A stretch of 64,000 nt of DNA from Chloroflexota bacterium (GTDB lineage: Bacteria > Chloroflexota > Limnocylindria > Limnocylindrales > CSP1-4): NCBI GenBank assembly GCA_919901745.1, contig CAKKPP010000029.1:1-64000 (forward strand), written 5' to 3'. Made by a program: the position numbers and the translations under genes. The notes beneath the pieces were generated by a model that saw nothing but the letters and a program-made list of their open reading frames with translations, was not told the origin of the DNA and did no database searches. Below, in pieces: positions 23,519 to 31,018 of the stretch (within the stretch, counting starts at the first letter, position 1; each line of letters opens with the position of its first letter).

Positions 23519-24794
23519 TCATCCGTCACGCACCTCGCCGGCATGCCCGATGTGCACGAATTGGCGCCACAGGACGGCCACGAGCAGCGCGGAGCCCACG
23601 AATCCGAACCAGAACGGCGCGGTGATCCCGAACGTGCGCGCCAGGAGGCCTCCGATCGGCGTCCCGATCACCATCCCGCCAACGATCGCGACGCGGTACA
23701 CCCCGCCGACACGGCCGAGCAGCTCGTCCGGGACCGCGCGCTGGCGCACGACGGTCGACGTCGTGCCCCAGACGAAGGCATGCGCCCCGAATACGACCAG
23801 CGTGATCAACGCGACCGTCGGTGACGGTCGTCACGGCGAGCACCAGGTGAGTGCCCGTCTCGATGACCAGCCCGACGCGCATGATGTCGGCCAGCGAGAA
23901 CCGCCGCTCCAACCAGCCATACGAGACGATTCCGACCACGCCCCCGACGGCAATCGCGGTCGTCAGGAGACCGAAGCCCACCTCGTCCATGCCGAGCCGG
24001 TCGCCCGCGTAGAGCACGAGCACGGACCACGCCGCCCCGAACGTGACGTTGAAAGCGAAGATCGTGACAGCGAGCGTTCGCATCGGCGGGTGCGCGACGA
24101 GCCAGCGGATGCCCTCGACCATCTCGGCACGCAGGCTGGATCGCTCGCGCAGCTCGCTCCTCGTGCCGATGACGACGCGCGACACGAGGAGCGCGCCGAG
24201 CGCGAAGCAGGCGGCATTCGTGGCGACCGGCAGCGCCATGCCGGCGGTGAACAGGAAGGCGCCGATTGGCGGCGTCAGCAGCTGGTTCGTGAACAGGAAT
24301 GCACCCTGCATCCTGGCGTTGGCGATGCCGAGGTCCTCGCGGGCCACGAGACCCGGCAGCAGCGTGCTGCTGGCGGAGTCGGCGAACGTCTCCGCGGTCC
24401 CGAGGAGGAACAGCGCGGCCAGCACCACCGCGATGCTGACGTTGTCGCTGACGATCGTGGCGACGAGCACGGCCAGGACGACGGCCCTACCCAGATTCGC
24501 CACGACGACCATCCGCCGTCGATCGAACCGGTCGGCGAGGGCGCCGCCCAGGACGCCGAACAGCAGCATCGGCAGGTACTCGCTCAGGAGGGCCATCGAG
24601 ACGAGCAGCGGATCCCGGGTCTCGGAGGCGACGAGCAGGGGGCCGGCCGCAAGCACGATGCCGTCGCCGACGTTGTTGACGATCGTTGCCGACAGGAGCC
24701 AGCGGAAGCTCCGTCCAAGCCTCGTGGGCGCGACGTTATCGATGATCCGGGCGGGAAAGGATCGCACCGGCGGCAGGATACCAACCGAGTCCAC
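23519..24794 (-). pseudogene. MFS-type exporter gene with a 4-nt frameshifting insertion
   Basis: From a GTG at 24794 the protein reads about 10 transmembrane helices, including LLSEYLPMLLFGVLGGALAD followed by RFDRRRMVVVANLGRA, the cytoplasmic DRxxRR loop of MFS_3/EntS-like exporters. At about 23822 the frame breaks (TTVTDGRVDH); removing GACG from CACCGACGGTCG restores TTVTVALITLVVFGAHAFVW and continuing C-terminal helices to 23519. The insertion is consistent with a recent mutation or read error. Confidence 0.75.
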
Positions 24795-24899
24795 CCGCCG
24801 ATTACCCCGCCGCGGCGTTGCGCAGGACCAGGCCCTGAAACCCATCAACACCAGGCCCCCAGACTCGGCATGCTCGACAGCGCCGGCTAGGATGAACGG

Positions 24900-25745
24900 A
24901 TGTGGCGCATCGTGGCCACGGTCAGTGTCGGGGCAGCACTCGCGGCGTGGGCCTTCCCCCGCGCGATCGAGGACTGGCAGTTCCAGTTGGCCGGCCTGGC
25001 AGATCCATTCCTCGGTCGGCCCGCGCCGGGGCTCACCATCCTCGTCGGCGTGGTGGCGTCGGCGATCGTCGGCTCCATCGTGCTCGTCGTGGGTCGGACC
25101 AATCGGCCGGCGGCGCTGCGGTCAGGCTGGGCGTGGCCACTCCTCGCCGGCTGGCTGGCATACGGGTTGGGAGCGGCCATCACGCTCGCCGGCGGCGGCC
25201 AGGCGGCGTACCCGGGCACGTTGCGCTACGACTTTGGGGAACAGGTCCAGCACGAGACGACCGTGCCGGCCGTCTGCCGTACCCCCGTCGGAAAGCCTAC
25301 GGTCCTCGCCGAGGTGCGACCGACCGTGGGGAACGGCACGCCGGCCGTCGGTGGCCTCCCGATGCTCTGGCTACGAGAAGCCGCGACGGGTGCTCCCGAA
25401 CGATTCGGCCCGCTGACGGAGCCGCTCATTTCCGGGGCCGGCGACGGGACCGCACTGGCCGCGTTCGTGGTGCCGACGCTGCCAGGTCGTGTCTTGCCCT
25501 TCCTGGAAATGACGCATGGTGACGGGACGGTCACGTCCGAAGTACCCATCGAGTTCCTCAGGGCGTACGACTATGTCGTGATCGATCTTGACGACCGCGG
25601 CCTGTCCGGCGAGGCCACGGTTCGCGCGACGCGATGGGAGGACCCGTACGGCGGCGATGGGCTGCGCTGGGTCAACCTCACCATCCCCAACGACCCCTGG
25701 CCGGAGTCGTTCGAGCTCTCGATCGGCTGGTCGTGCGATCGGTGA
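24900..25745 (+). CDS. Membrane protein with extracytoplasmic C-terminal domain
   Basis: 281 residues. Three hydrophobic segments (about 5-20, 45-66 and 80-98: AWPLLAGWLAYGLGAAITLA) are followed by a beta-rich domain of ~180 residues beginning TLRYDFGEQVQHETTVPAVC (a Cys pair at C126 and C279). No recognised family. Divergent from the MFS gene with 105 nt between starts. Confidence 0.65.
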   Translation: MWRIVATVSVGAALAAWAFPRAIEDWQFQLAGLADPFLGRPAPGLTILVGVVASAIVGSIVLVVGRTNRPAALRSGWAWPLLAGWLAYGLGAAITLAGGGQAAYPGTLRYDFGEQVQHETTVPAVCRTPVGKPTVLAEVRPTVGNGTPAVGGLPMLWLREAATGAPERFGPLTEPLISGAGDGTALAAFVVPTLPGRVLPFLEMTHGDGTVTSEVPIEFLRAYDYVVIDLDDRGLSGEATVRATRWEDPYGGDGLRWVNLTIPNDPWPESFELSIGWSCDR

Positions 25746-25830
25746 CGCCCCGGCGTCGCCTGGAGTCTCCCCAGATGACCGCCGTCGACCCGATGGTCAG
25801 GCTGGTCAAGGGGACCCCCTCCGAGAGACG

Positions 25831-26058
25831 ATGACCGGCACTGGTCGCGACCGACCGGAACCGAACCGCATGGAGGAGCCGATGGGCGGACGAATAGGTG
25901 GTCCCCGAGACCCGTTCGAGGGCCGAGGCGTTCAACGGCGTCGGCTCCGCCTCCGGATCGAGGGCCTTCTGGCCCTCGGGATGGCGATCGCTGCCTGCGG
26001 CCTGACCGCGGCCGTGTGGGTCAAGACGCTTGCGCGGAGCCTGTTCGGCCTGGGCTAG
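25831..26058 (+). CDS. Small membrane protein of unknown function
   Basis: 75 residues starting MTGTGRDRPEPNRMEEPMGG; charged N-terminus and one membrane helix (about 46-64, LLALGMAIAACGLTAAVWV). Encoded 85 nt after the previous gene. A later ATG (MEEPMGG) is a possible alternative start. Nothing else can be said. Confidence 0.45.
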   Translation: MTGTGRDRPEPNRMEEPMGGRIGGPRDPFEGRGVQRRRLRLRIEGLLALGMAIAACGLTAAVWVKTLARSLFGLG

Positions 26059-26148
26059 CCGCAAGTCGCGGTGAAGCGCAATCCCGTGTCCTGCGTCGAA
26101 CGTGAGCGCAGCTGACCAGGATGCTGACCACATGGTCAAGTCCGTGGC

Positions 26149-26259
26149 CCGATCGACAGACGCATCCACGCGGCGGCCGTCGAGCACGGCTGGCAACTCG
26201 TGACGAAGGACCGGCGGATTCGGGACCACGATCCAGCGGGATCAGTCGCGATCTGGTAG
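26149..26259 (+). pseudogene. C-terminal fragment of a PIN-domain toxin
   Basis: PIDRRIHAAAVEHGWQLVTK followed by DRRIRDHDPAGSVAIW and TAG is the unmistakable end of VapC-type PIN proteins (D..IVA.A..HG..LVT.D.R...). The N-terminal two thirds are absent. It sits 85 nt before an intact VapC on the opposite strand. Confidence 0.7.
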
Positions 26260-26342
26260 TCCCGCCCTCACCACGGTCGGCAGCCGTCGAAGATTGGTGG
26301 ATCGCGCGGCGTCCGGCACTCAGGCCCTCTCGTGGCGCGCCC

Positions 26343-26747
26343 CTACGGAGCGATCAGCTCGAGCTTCGGGAAGTAGGTCCGGTACCGCGTGGCATCCCGG
26401 GTGAGGAGTCGGTAGCCGGCCACGGCCGCGTGGGCACCGACGTAGAAATCGGGCAACGGCGAACGCCGGGATCCACCGCCGCGCCGATATCGAACGAAGC
26501 ACTTGCCGGCCAGGAACGCGGCCTCGTACGGGAGGTCCTCGCGCCGATAGAGATCGGCGGGAAGCGCGGCATCGAGAGCTTCGATGGTCGGAAACCCGAC
26601 CGAGACCTCGGCGTACACAAGCGGATTGATGACAAGGATGGCCTCGTCGGCCGTGCGTTCCAGCGTCGAGCTCGACCACGCGCTCCAGTCGGGATCAACC
26701 GTGGCGACGTCGAGCAGGACGTTGCTGTCGACAAGGACCGGGATCAC
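26343..26747 (-). CDS. vapC: VapC-family PIN-domain toxin
   Basis: 134 residues. MIPVLVDSNVLLDVATVDPD (D7), VINPLVYAEVSVGFPTIEAL (E47), RRSPLPDFYVGAHAAVAGYR (D position) and LLTRDATRYRTYFPKL. The PIN set is complete. Overlaps the antitoxin stop by 4 nt. Members of this subfamily have a DxxxG..A substitution (DFYVGAHA). Confidence 0.9.
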   Translation of the reverse strand: MIPVLVDSNVLLDVATVDPDWSAWSSSTLERTADEAILVINPLVYAEVSVGFPTIEALDAALPADLYRREDLPYEAAFLAGKCFVRYRRGGGSRRSPLPDFYVGAHAAVAGYRLLTRDATRYRTYFPKLELIAP

Positions 26748-26983
26748 GCCTCTCCCCGAGTCAGTGCGAGGATCTCGTCCGTGGTCATCGGGATGCGTCC
26801 ACCGTGCTCACGAAGTCGCCGAACGGCACGAGCGCCGCGCGTCGGGCGCCTCGCCCGAGCCGCCTTGATGAGGCGGACACTCCCCTCCTCGACGAGGAAC
26901 TCGACTTCCGTATTCGGCAACAGCCCAGCCTGCTCTCGAATTGCCTGGGGGATCGTGACCTGACCCTTTGATGTGATGCGCAT
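26744..26983 (-). CDS. AbrB/MazE-like antitoxin
   Basis: 79 residues beginning MRITSKGQVTIPQAIREQAG, a perfect SpoVT-AbrB swapped-hairpin domain. The C-terminal tail (RIPMTTDEILALTRGEA) is the toxin-binding arm common to AbrB-VapC pairs. AAGG lies 7 nt before the ATG. Promoter upstream: a -10 TACTGT and two TTGACG -35 copies. Confidence 0.9.
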   Translation of the reverse strand: MRITSKGQVTIPQAIREQAGLLPNTEVEFLVEEGSVRLIKAARARRPTRGARAVRRLREHGGRIPMTTDEILALTRGEA

Positions 26984-27004
26984 CGGCAGCCTTCGCTTCG
27001 GGTT

Positions 27005-27071
27005 CTTACCGATGACAGTAAGACTGCGGACCGAGCGCGTCAAGGTCCGCGAGCGCGTCAAGGTTCGCAGG
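27005..27071 (-). promoter_or_regulatory. abrB-vapC promoter with duplicated -35 block
   Basis: Minus strand: TTGACG (27043-27038), 17-bp spacer, TACTGT (27020-27015). The 18-bp block containing TTGACG and GAGCGC is repeated in tandem once (27036-27071, one mismatch), giving a second TTGACG 18 bp upstream. An inverted repeat CTTAC...GTAAG (27005-27022) overlaps the -10 and could be the AbrB operator. Confidence 0.5.
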
Positions 27072-27124
27072 CACGGGTCATCAGGCGCTCACCACCGATG
27101 GCCGCACGTTTCGCGAGACCAGTG

Positions 27125-28057
27125 TCAGGCTTCGGCGGCTCGACGGGTGTCGGCGATCGACGAGCGGGCCTCGGCGACGGCCGCGCGGACGATCTCGGCC
27201 GCGGCGTTGACCTCGGGCCGGCCGAGCAGCACGGCTTCGGCCCGACCGTAGGCGGCGAGCGTCAGGCGGACCAGACGTTCCGGTTCGGTCGGGACACGCC
27301 CCAGCATCGCCAGCGTCTTCTCGACCTGGGTGGTGTGCTCGCGGATGTGGCTGGACCAGCGCCCGAGCCGGAAGGAAACGGGCACCGCAAACCCACCCCA
27401 GCGGGCGCCGTGGCCGAGGCGATCTTCAGGCATGCCGGCGAGGCGCTCCGCCGAGAGGTCGACGATCTCGTCGAGGCGCGAACGGATCTCGTCGATCCGA
27501 CCTTCCTTCTCGGTGCCATCGTCGTCGGGCAGATTGGCCCAGAAGGCGTCGCCCAGGCTCGTTGGAAGGTCGGGGTCGTCGATCGCGAACCCCTGCTCCT
27601 GCCACCAGGCGGTCGACCAGCCGTGCGCGCGCTGCCCGTTCACGATGTGGCCGAGCGTTCGCCGGATCGACCACTCCCCGCCGCCCGGGTCGGCGTCGAT
27701 GTCGGCATCCGACAGCGGGGCCAGGACGCCGTGGAGATCCCAGCGCGCCGCTCCGACCGGAGCGATGAGGGCGGCGGCCAACCCGGCGTCCCCTCCCGCA
27801 CTTCGGAGGCTTCGCGACGCATCGACCTCGGCTCGAACGAAGAGCTCGTGCAGATGATAGATGCCGTAGCGCACGTCCACCTCGCCGCCGCCGGTCCACG
27901 GCCACGCACGCTCGAGCGTCGACTCGGGGATGGCGAGGATGTCGACCACGATCGCGGCGAGGTCGGTCCGCGCGTCCTGGATGGCGGCCGGCAGTGGACG
28001 AGCCCAGGCCGGATCCGTGTGCTCGAGGAGCGGCGCGTTCTGAATCGAGATGGTCAT
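27125..28057 (-). CDS. DinB/maleylpyruvate isomerase-like metal-binding helical protein
   Basis: 310 residues from MTISIQNAPLLEHTDPAWAR. Four-helix bundle pattern of the DinB/MDMPI superfamily: GIYHLHELFVRAEVDASRSL, ARWDLHGVLAPLSDADIDAD, WSIRRTLGHIVNGQRAHGWS and FRLGRWSSHIREHTTQVEKT, each supplying a candidate metal-binding His (HLHE, GHIV, REHT). These proteins are thiol-dependent transferases or hydrolases in other bacteria. Long C-terminus (AEIVRAAVAEARSSIADTRR) is extra. I infer a detoxification or thiol-transfer role; substrate unknown. Confidence 0.75.
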   Translation of the reverse strand: MTISIQNAPLLEHTDPAWARPLPAAIQDARTDLAAIVVDILAIPESTLERAWPWTGGGEVDVRYGIYHLHELFVRAEVDASRSLRSAGGDAGLAAALIAPVGAARWDLHGVLAPLSDADIDADPGGGEWSIRRTLGHIVNGQRAHGWSTAWWQEQGFAIDDPDLPTSLGDAFWANLPDDDGTEKEGRIDEIRSRLDEIVDLSAERLAGMPEDRLGHGARWGGFAVPVSFRLGRWSSHIREHTTQVEKTLAMLGRVPTEPERLVRLTLAAYGRAEAVLLGRPEVNAAAEIVRAAVAEARSSIADTRRAAEA

Positions 28058-28155
28058 GAGCTGGAGTGTATCGCCCTGTCGTTCGGGCGAGGGGCTGCCT
28101 CGCGTTCTCGACGCTTCGTTGGTCGAACGTCGAGGCGACTCGAAGGTCGTAGTCG

Positions 28156-28311
28156 TCAGCGGGTGCGACCGTCGGCAAACCGCCTCGTGGACTTGGCTTC
28201 GTCGATCTTCTTCTGAACCTTGCCCTTGATCTTGTCGCGGTCGTTCGCAACTTGATCCTCGACAACGTCCTCGTCCCGGTCGAACCTGCGCTGAGCGCGA
28301 TCCTGATTCAT
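28156..28311 (-). CDS. Short CsbD-like basic/acidic protein
   Basis: MNQDRAQRRFDRDEDVVEDQ followed by VANDRDKIKGKVQKKIDEAK and STRRFADGRTR, 51 residues. Charged with a DKIKGK.QKK helix that resembles CsbD/small stress proteins; no membrane segment or signal peptide. Below the usual annotation length cut-off. Confidence 0.55.
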   Translation of the reverse strand: MNQDRAQRRFDRDEDVVEDQVANDRDKIKGKVQKKIDEAKSTRRFADGRTR

Positions 28312-28390
28312 CGCATCCACCTCTCCGCCCGAGCGCCTCGTGGCGCGATTCGACGATACGGCTCAGGGTCGACGAGGTCATGACGGCTCG

Positions 28391-29956
28391 TCATCCCGTA
28401 CCCGGCTGCGTCCTGCCGTGGAGCTCCAGATACCCGCGTGATTCAAGATCCCGGATGATCCGCGCCGCGGCTTCCTCGGGAGAGCCCTGGGCTCCATCGA
28501 TGACGATCTCGGGATGCTCTGGGGCTTCGTATGGGTCATCGATCCCGGTCAGGCCCTTCAGTTGTCCCCGCCGCGCCTTCGCATACAGGCCCTTCCGGTC
28601 TCGCTGCTCGGCGACCTCCAGCGACGTGGAAACGTGCACTTCGACGAAACCGCCGTACCGCCTGATGCTGCGGCGCGCGTCGTCGCGAGCACGGCGATAG
28701 GGCGCGATCGGGGCGCAGATGGCAATGCCCCCGTTCCGCGTGACCTCGGCCGCGACGTACGCGATTCGCGCGATGTTGAGATCGCGGTCCGCCCTCGAGA
28801 ACCCGAGCCCCGACGACAACAGCGCGCGCACGATGTCCCCGTCCAGCAACGTCACCGGGCGCTCGTCCACCGACAGGAGGCGTGCCATCAGGACGCTGGC
28901 GATGGTCGACTTGCCCGCACCTGACAGCCCCGTGAAGAACACCGTGAACCCCTGGTCGCGGCGGGGACGGAACCAGCGCTTGAGCTCCGCCAGGACCTCG
29001 GGATACGTGAACTCGGCCGGAATCTCGCGATCACTCACGAGGAATTCCCGCAGCTCGCCGTCACCGATCGGCTCGCCCGCCCTTCGCCCCCGCGCGTCGT
29101 CGACGGGCTCGATCCCGATCTCGCGCATCGACTCGCGCGGGTTGGACGCCTGGAGGGCAGGAGAATCGACGACGGCGTGCGTACAGCCACTGTTGCGAAG
29201 GATGATCCCGGCCGCCACGGCGTCGAGCGCTGGGTCGGCGATCCGGAGATCGGGAACCATGGTCATCGTGGCGCGACCCGGCGGGAGGTGATCGAGTGCG
29301 AGTCGACAACATTTCGCTCGTCTGACGTCGTCGTTCCAGGCCTGTTGATCGTGCGACACGAGGACCTGTAGCAGGAGATCGGCGTTCAGCCGTTCCATTT
29401 CATCCGCCAGAAACTCGATGTCGGCGCGGTGCAGCGTCCGGCGCGTCTGATACCCGAGCAGAGGGCGCGAACCGGAAGCCTCTTCCACTCGTGGCTGGCG
29501 GATGGACGGCCAATCCAGCGATGGTCGAGGCGGGAGTTCGAGACCGTCCAGTCGCCCTCCGACATGAACGCTCGGACTCGCATCCGCGCAATCGCAGGAG
29601 ACGACGTCTGCCACGGTCAGGATCGCCAGCACCATGCCCTCGGGATGGCGCAGGCTCACCTGGGACCCGACCTCGAGGGACGACAGGAGCGCCGCCGGAA
29701 CGTGGAGGTTGGCGCTGATGGGCCAGAGCGCACCGCTGGCGAGTCGCGCGTGCGCGCGCACCGAACGCGAGTCCCGCTCATCGAGATACCCGGAGAGTGG
29801 ACGCAGGGCGCCGCTCAACAGCAGCTCGAGGAGCGCCAGCTGGTCTGTGTCGAGATCGATGGCGACGAGGTCCCGACTCCGCTCCCGGAGCCCGGCAACG
29901 TCCTCGGGGGCCGGCAGCAGCGACCTGCCGTGGTGCCGGCCGCCCTGCTCGAGCAT
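28391..29956 (-). CDS. cysC: Bifunctional protein: degenerate ATP-sulfurylase-like domain plus APS kinase
   Basis: 521 residues from MLEQGG (GGAGG four bases upstream; an ATG at 29992 is possible). Residues about 30-318 are ATP-sulfurylase-like (DQLALLELLLSGALRPLSGY, YQTRRTLHRADIEFLADEME) but have lost the second catalytic His (HRAD instead of HxxH) and the GRDH motif (VDSP), so this half should be inactive. Residues 336-521 are a full APS kinase: Walker A FTGLSGAGKST, LDGDIVRALLSSGLGFSRAD, CAPIAPYRRARDDARR, RDRKGLYAKARRGQLKGLTG, then IDDPYEAPEHPEIVIDG. It should make PAPS from APS. Transcribed divergently from the sulfotransferase and sat fusion. Confidence 0.9.
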   Translation of the reverse strand: MLEQGGRHHGRSLLPAPEDVAGLRERSRDLVAIDLDTDQLALLELLLSGALRPLSGYLDERDSRSVRAHARLASGALWPISANLHVPAALLSSLEVGSQVSLRHPEGMVLAILTVADVVSCDCADASPSVHVGGRLDGLELPPRPSLDWPSIRQPRVEEASGSRPLLGYQTRRTLHRADIEFLADEMERLNADLLLQVLVSHDQQAWNDDVRRAKCCRLALDHLPPGRATMTMVPDLRIADPALDAVAAGIILRNSGCTHAVVDSPALQASNPRESMREIGIEPVDDARGRRAGEPIGDGELREFLVSDREIPAEFTYPEVLAELKRWFRPRRDQGFTVFFTGLSGAGKSTIASVLMARLLSVDERPVTLLDGDIVRALLSSGLGFSRADRDLNIARIAYVAAEVTRNGGIAICAPIAPYRRARDDARRSIRRYGGFVEVHVSTSLEVAEQRDRKGLYAKARRGQLKGLTGIDDPYEAPEHPEIVIDGAQGSPEEAAARIIRDLESRGYLELHGRTQPGTG

Positions 29957-30120
29957 TGATCCTCCTGTCGATCCCTGCATCTCTCCTGCCATCGCGCGTC
30001 AGGCTAGCGCAATCGTCCGCCTTCGAAACGGTGCGGAATTCGGAATTCGTGGTGCGCGCACGCGCCGGCCAGCCGATTCTCGATGGCGATTTGGGACTAA
30101 TGTCCTATACGCTTCGGTGC

Positions 30121-31008
30121 GTGACCGCGATCCAGAACCCGATCATGATCTCGTGTGCCGGACGGAGCGGTTCGACGTTCTTTTACCGCATCCTGGCGCG
30201 CCATCGCGACCTGGGCTGGCTCTCCACCTACAACCAGGTGCTCCCATCGCAGGCGTGGCTGGCGGTGTTCTCGCGCCTGTACGGGGTCCCGGTGTTCGAC
30301 CGAGTCAAGCACACCCGGTACTTTCCAAAACCCTTCAGCCCATATCGCTTCTGGGGTCGGTATCTTCCCAACGTTGCTCGCCATGACCGCCCGCTCACGG
30401 CAGCCGACGTTCCGGACGCGGCGATCGAGCCGCTTCGCCGGACCATCGCGGCCGTATTGCGTTACCAGGGCAAGCCGCGGTTCCTCATGAAGGTGACCGG
30501 CTGGGCGCGCATGGACTACTTCGATCGCGTCTTTCCGGAGATGCGCTTCATCTACCTGCGCCGAGACCCGATCGCGGTGATGGCCTCGTGGATCAATGCC
30601 GGGTGGCTGAACGTCACCTCTGAGCCGGAAACCCCAGGCTGGGAGTGGGGCGAGGTGCCTCCGCAGTACATGTCCATCTGGCGCGAGCTGGGTGGCGGGC
30701 CGATCCTGTCGGCCGCCTTGAAGACGCAGCTTGACCGGGATGACCTGCGTCGAAACGCGACAATGTTTCGCGACCGGTGTTTCGAGCTCGACTACGAGAA
30801 CCTGGTCGAGGATCCCATGACGTCCTTCCGCAAGACGCTTGACTTCTGCAAGCTCGAGTGGGATCGAGAGTTCGAGGCGGTCGTCAAGTCCACCATGATC
30901 CTCAACTACTCGACGAAGTGGAAGAAGCAGATCCCGGGGGAGGAGGGCGAGCGCGTCTCCGCCTTCTTCCAGCGGGCCGCCGAGGTGCGGCTGCTGCCCT
31001 CCGGCTGA
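30121..31008 (+). CDS. PAPS-dependent sulfotransferase
   Basis: 295 residues. The 5'-phosphosulfate loop is CAGRSGSTFFYRILARH at the N-terminus, and the 3'-phosphate site is RFIYLRRDPIAVMASWINAG, the two signatures of Sulfotransfer family proteins. KVTGWARMDYFDRVFPEMRF and RCFELDYENLVEDPMTSFRK are also typical. Substrate unknown. Start: GTG at 30121, with an in-frame ATG at 30100 possible. The next gene follows 10 nt later, so it is co-transcribed with the ATP-sulfurylase fusion. Confidence 0.88.
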   Translation: MTAIQNPIMISCAGRSGSTFFYRILARHRDLGWLSTYNQVLPSQAWLAVFSRLYGVPVFDRVKHTRYFPKPFSPYRFWGRYLPNVARHDRPLTAADVPDAAIEPLRRTIAAVLRYQGKPRFLMKVTGWARMDYFDRVFPEMRFIYLRRDPIAVMASWINAGWLNVTSEPETPGWEWGEVPPQYMSIWRELGGGPILSAALKTQLDRDDLRRNATMFRDRCFELDYENLVEDPMTSFRKTLDFCKLEWDREFEAVVKSTMILNYSTKWKKQIPGEEGERVSAFFQRAAEVRLLPSG

Positions 31009-31018
31009 TGGGTCCCCA

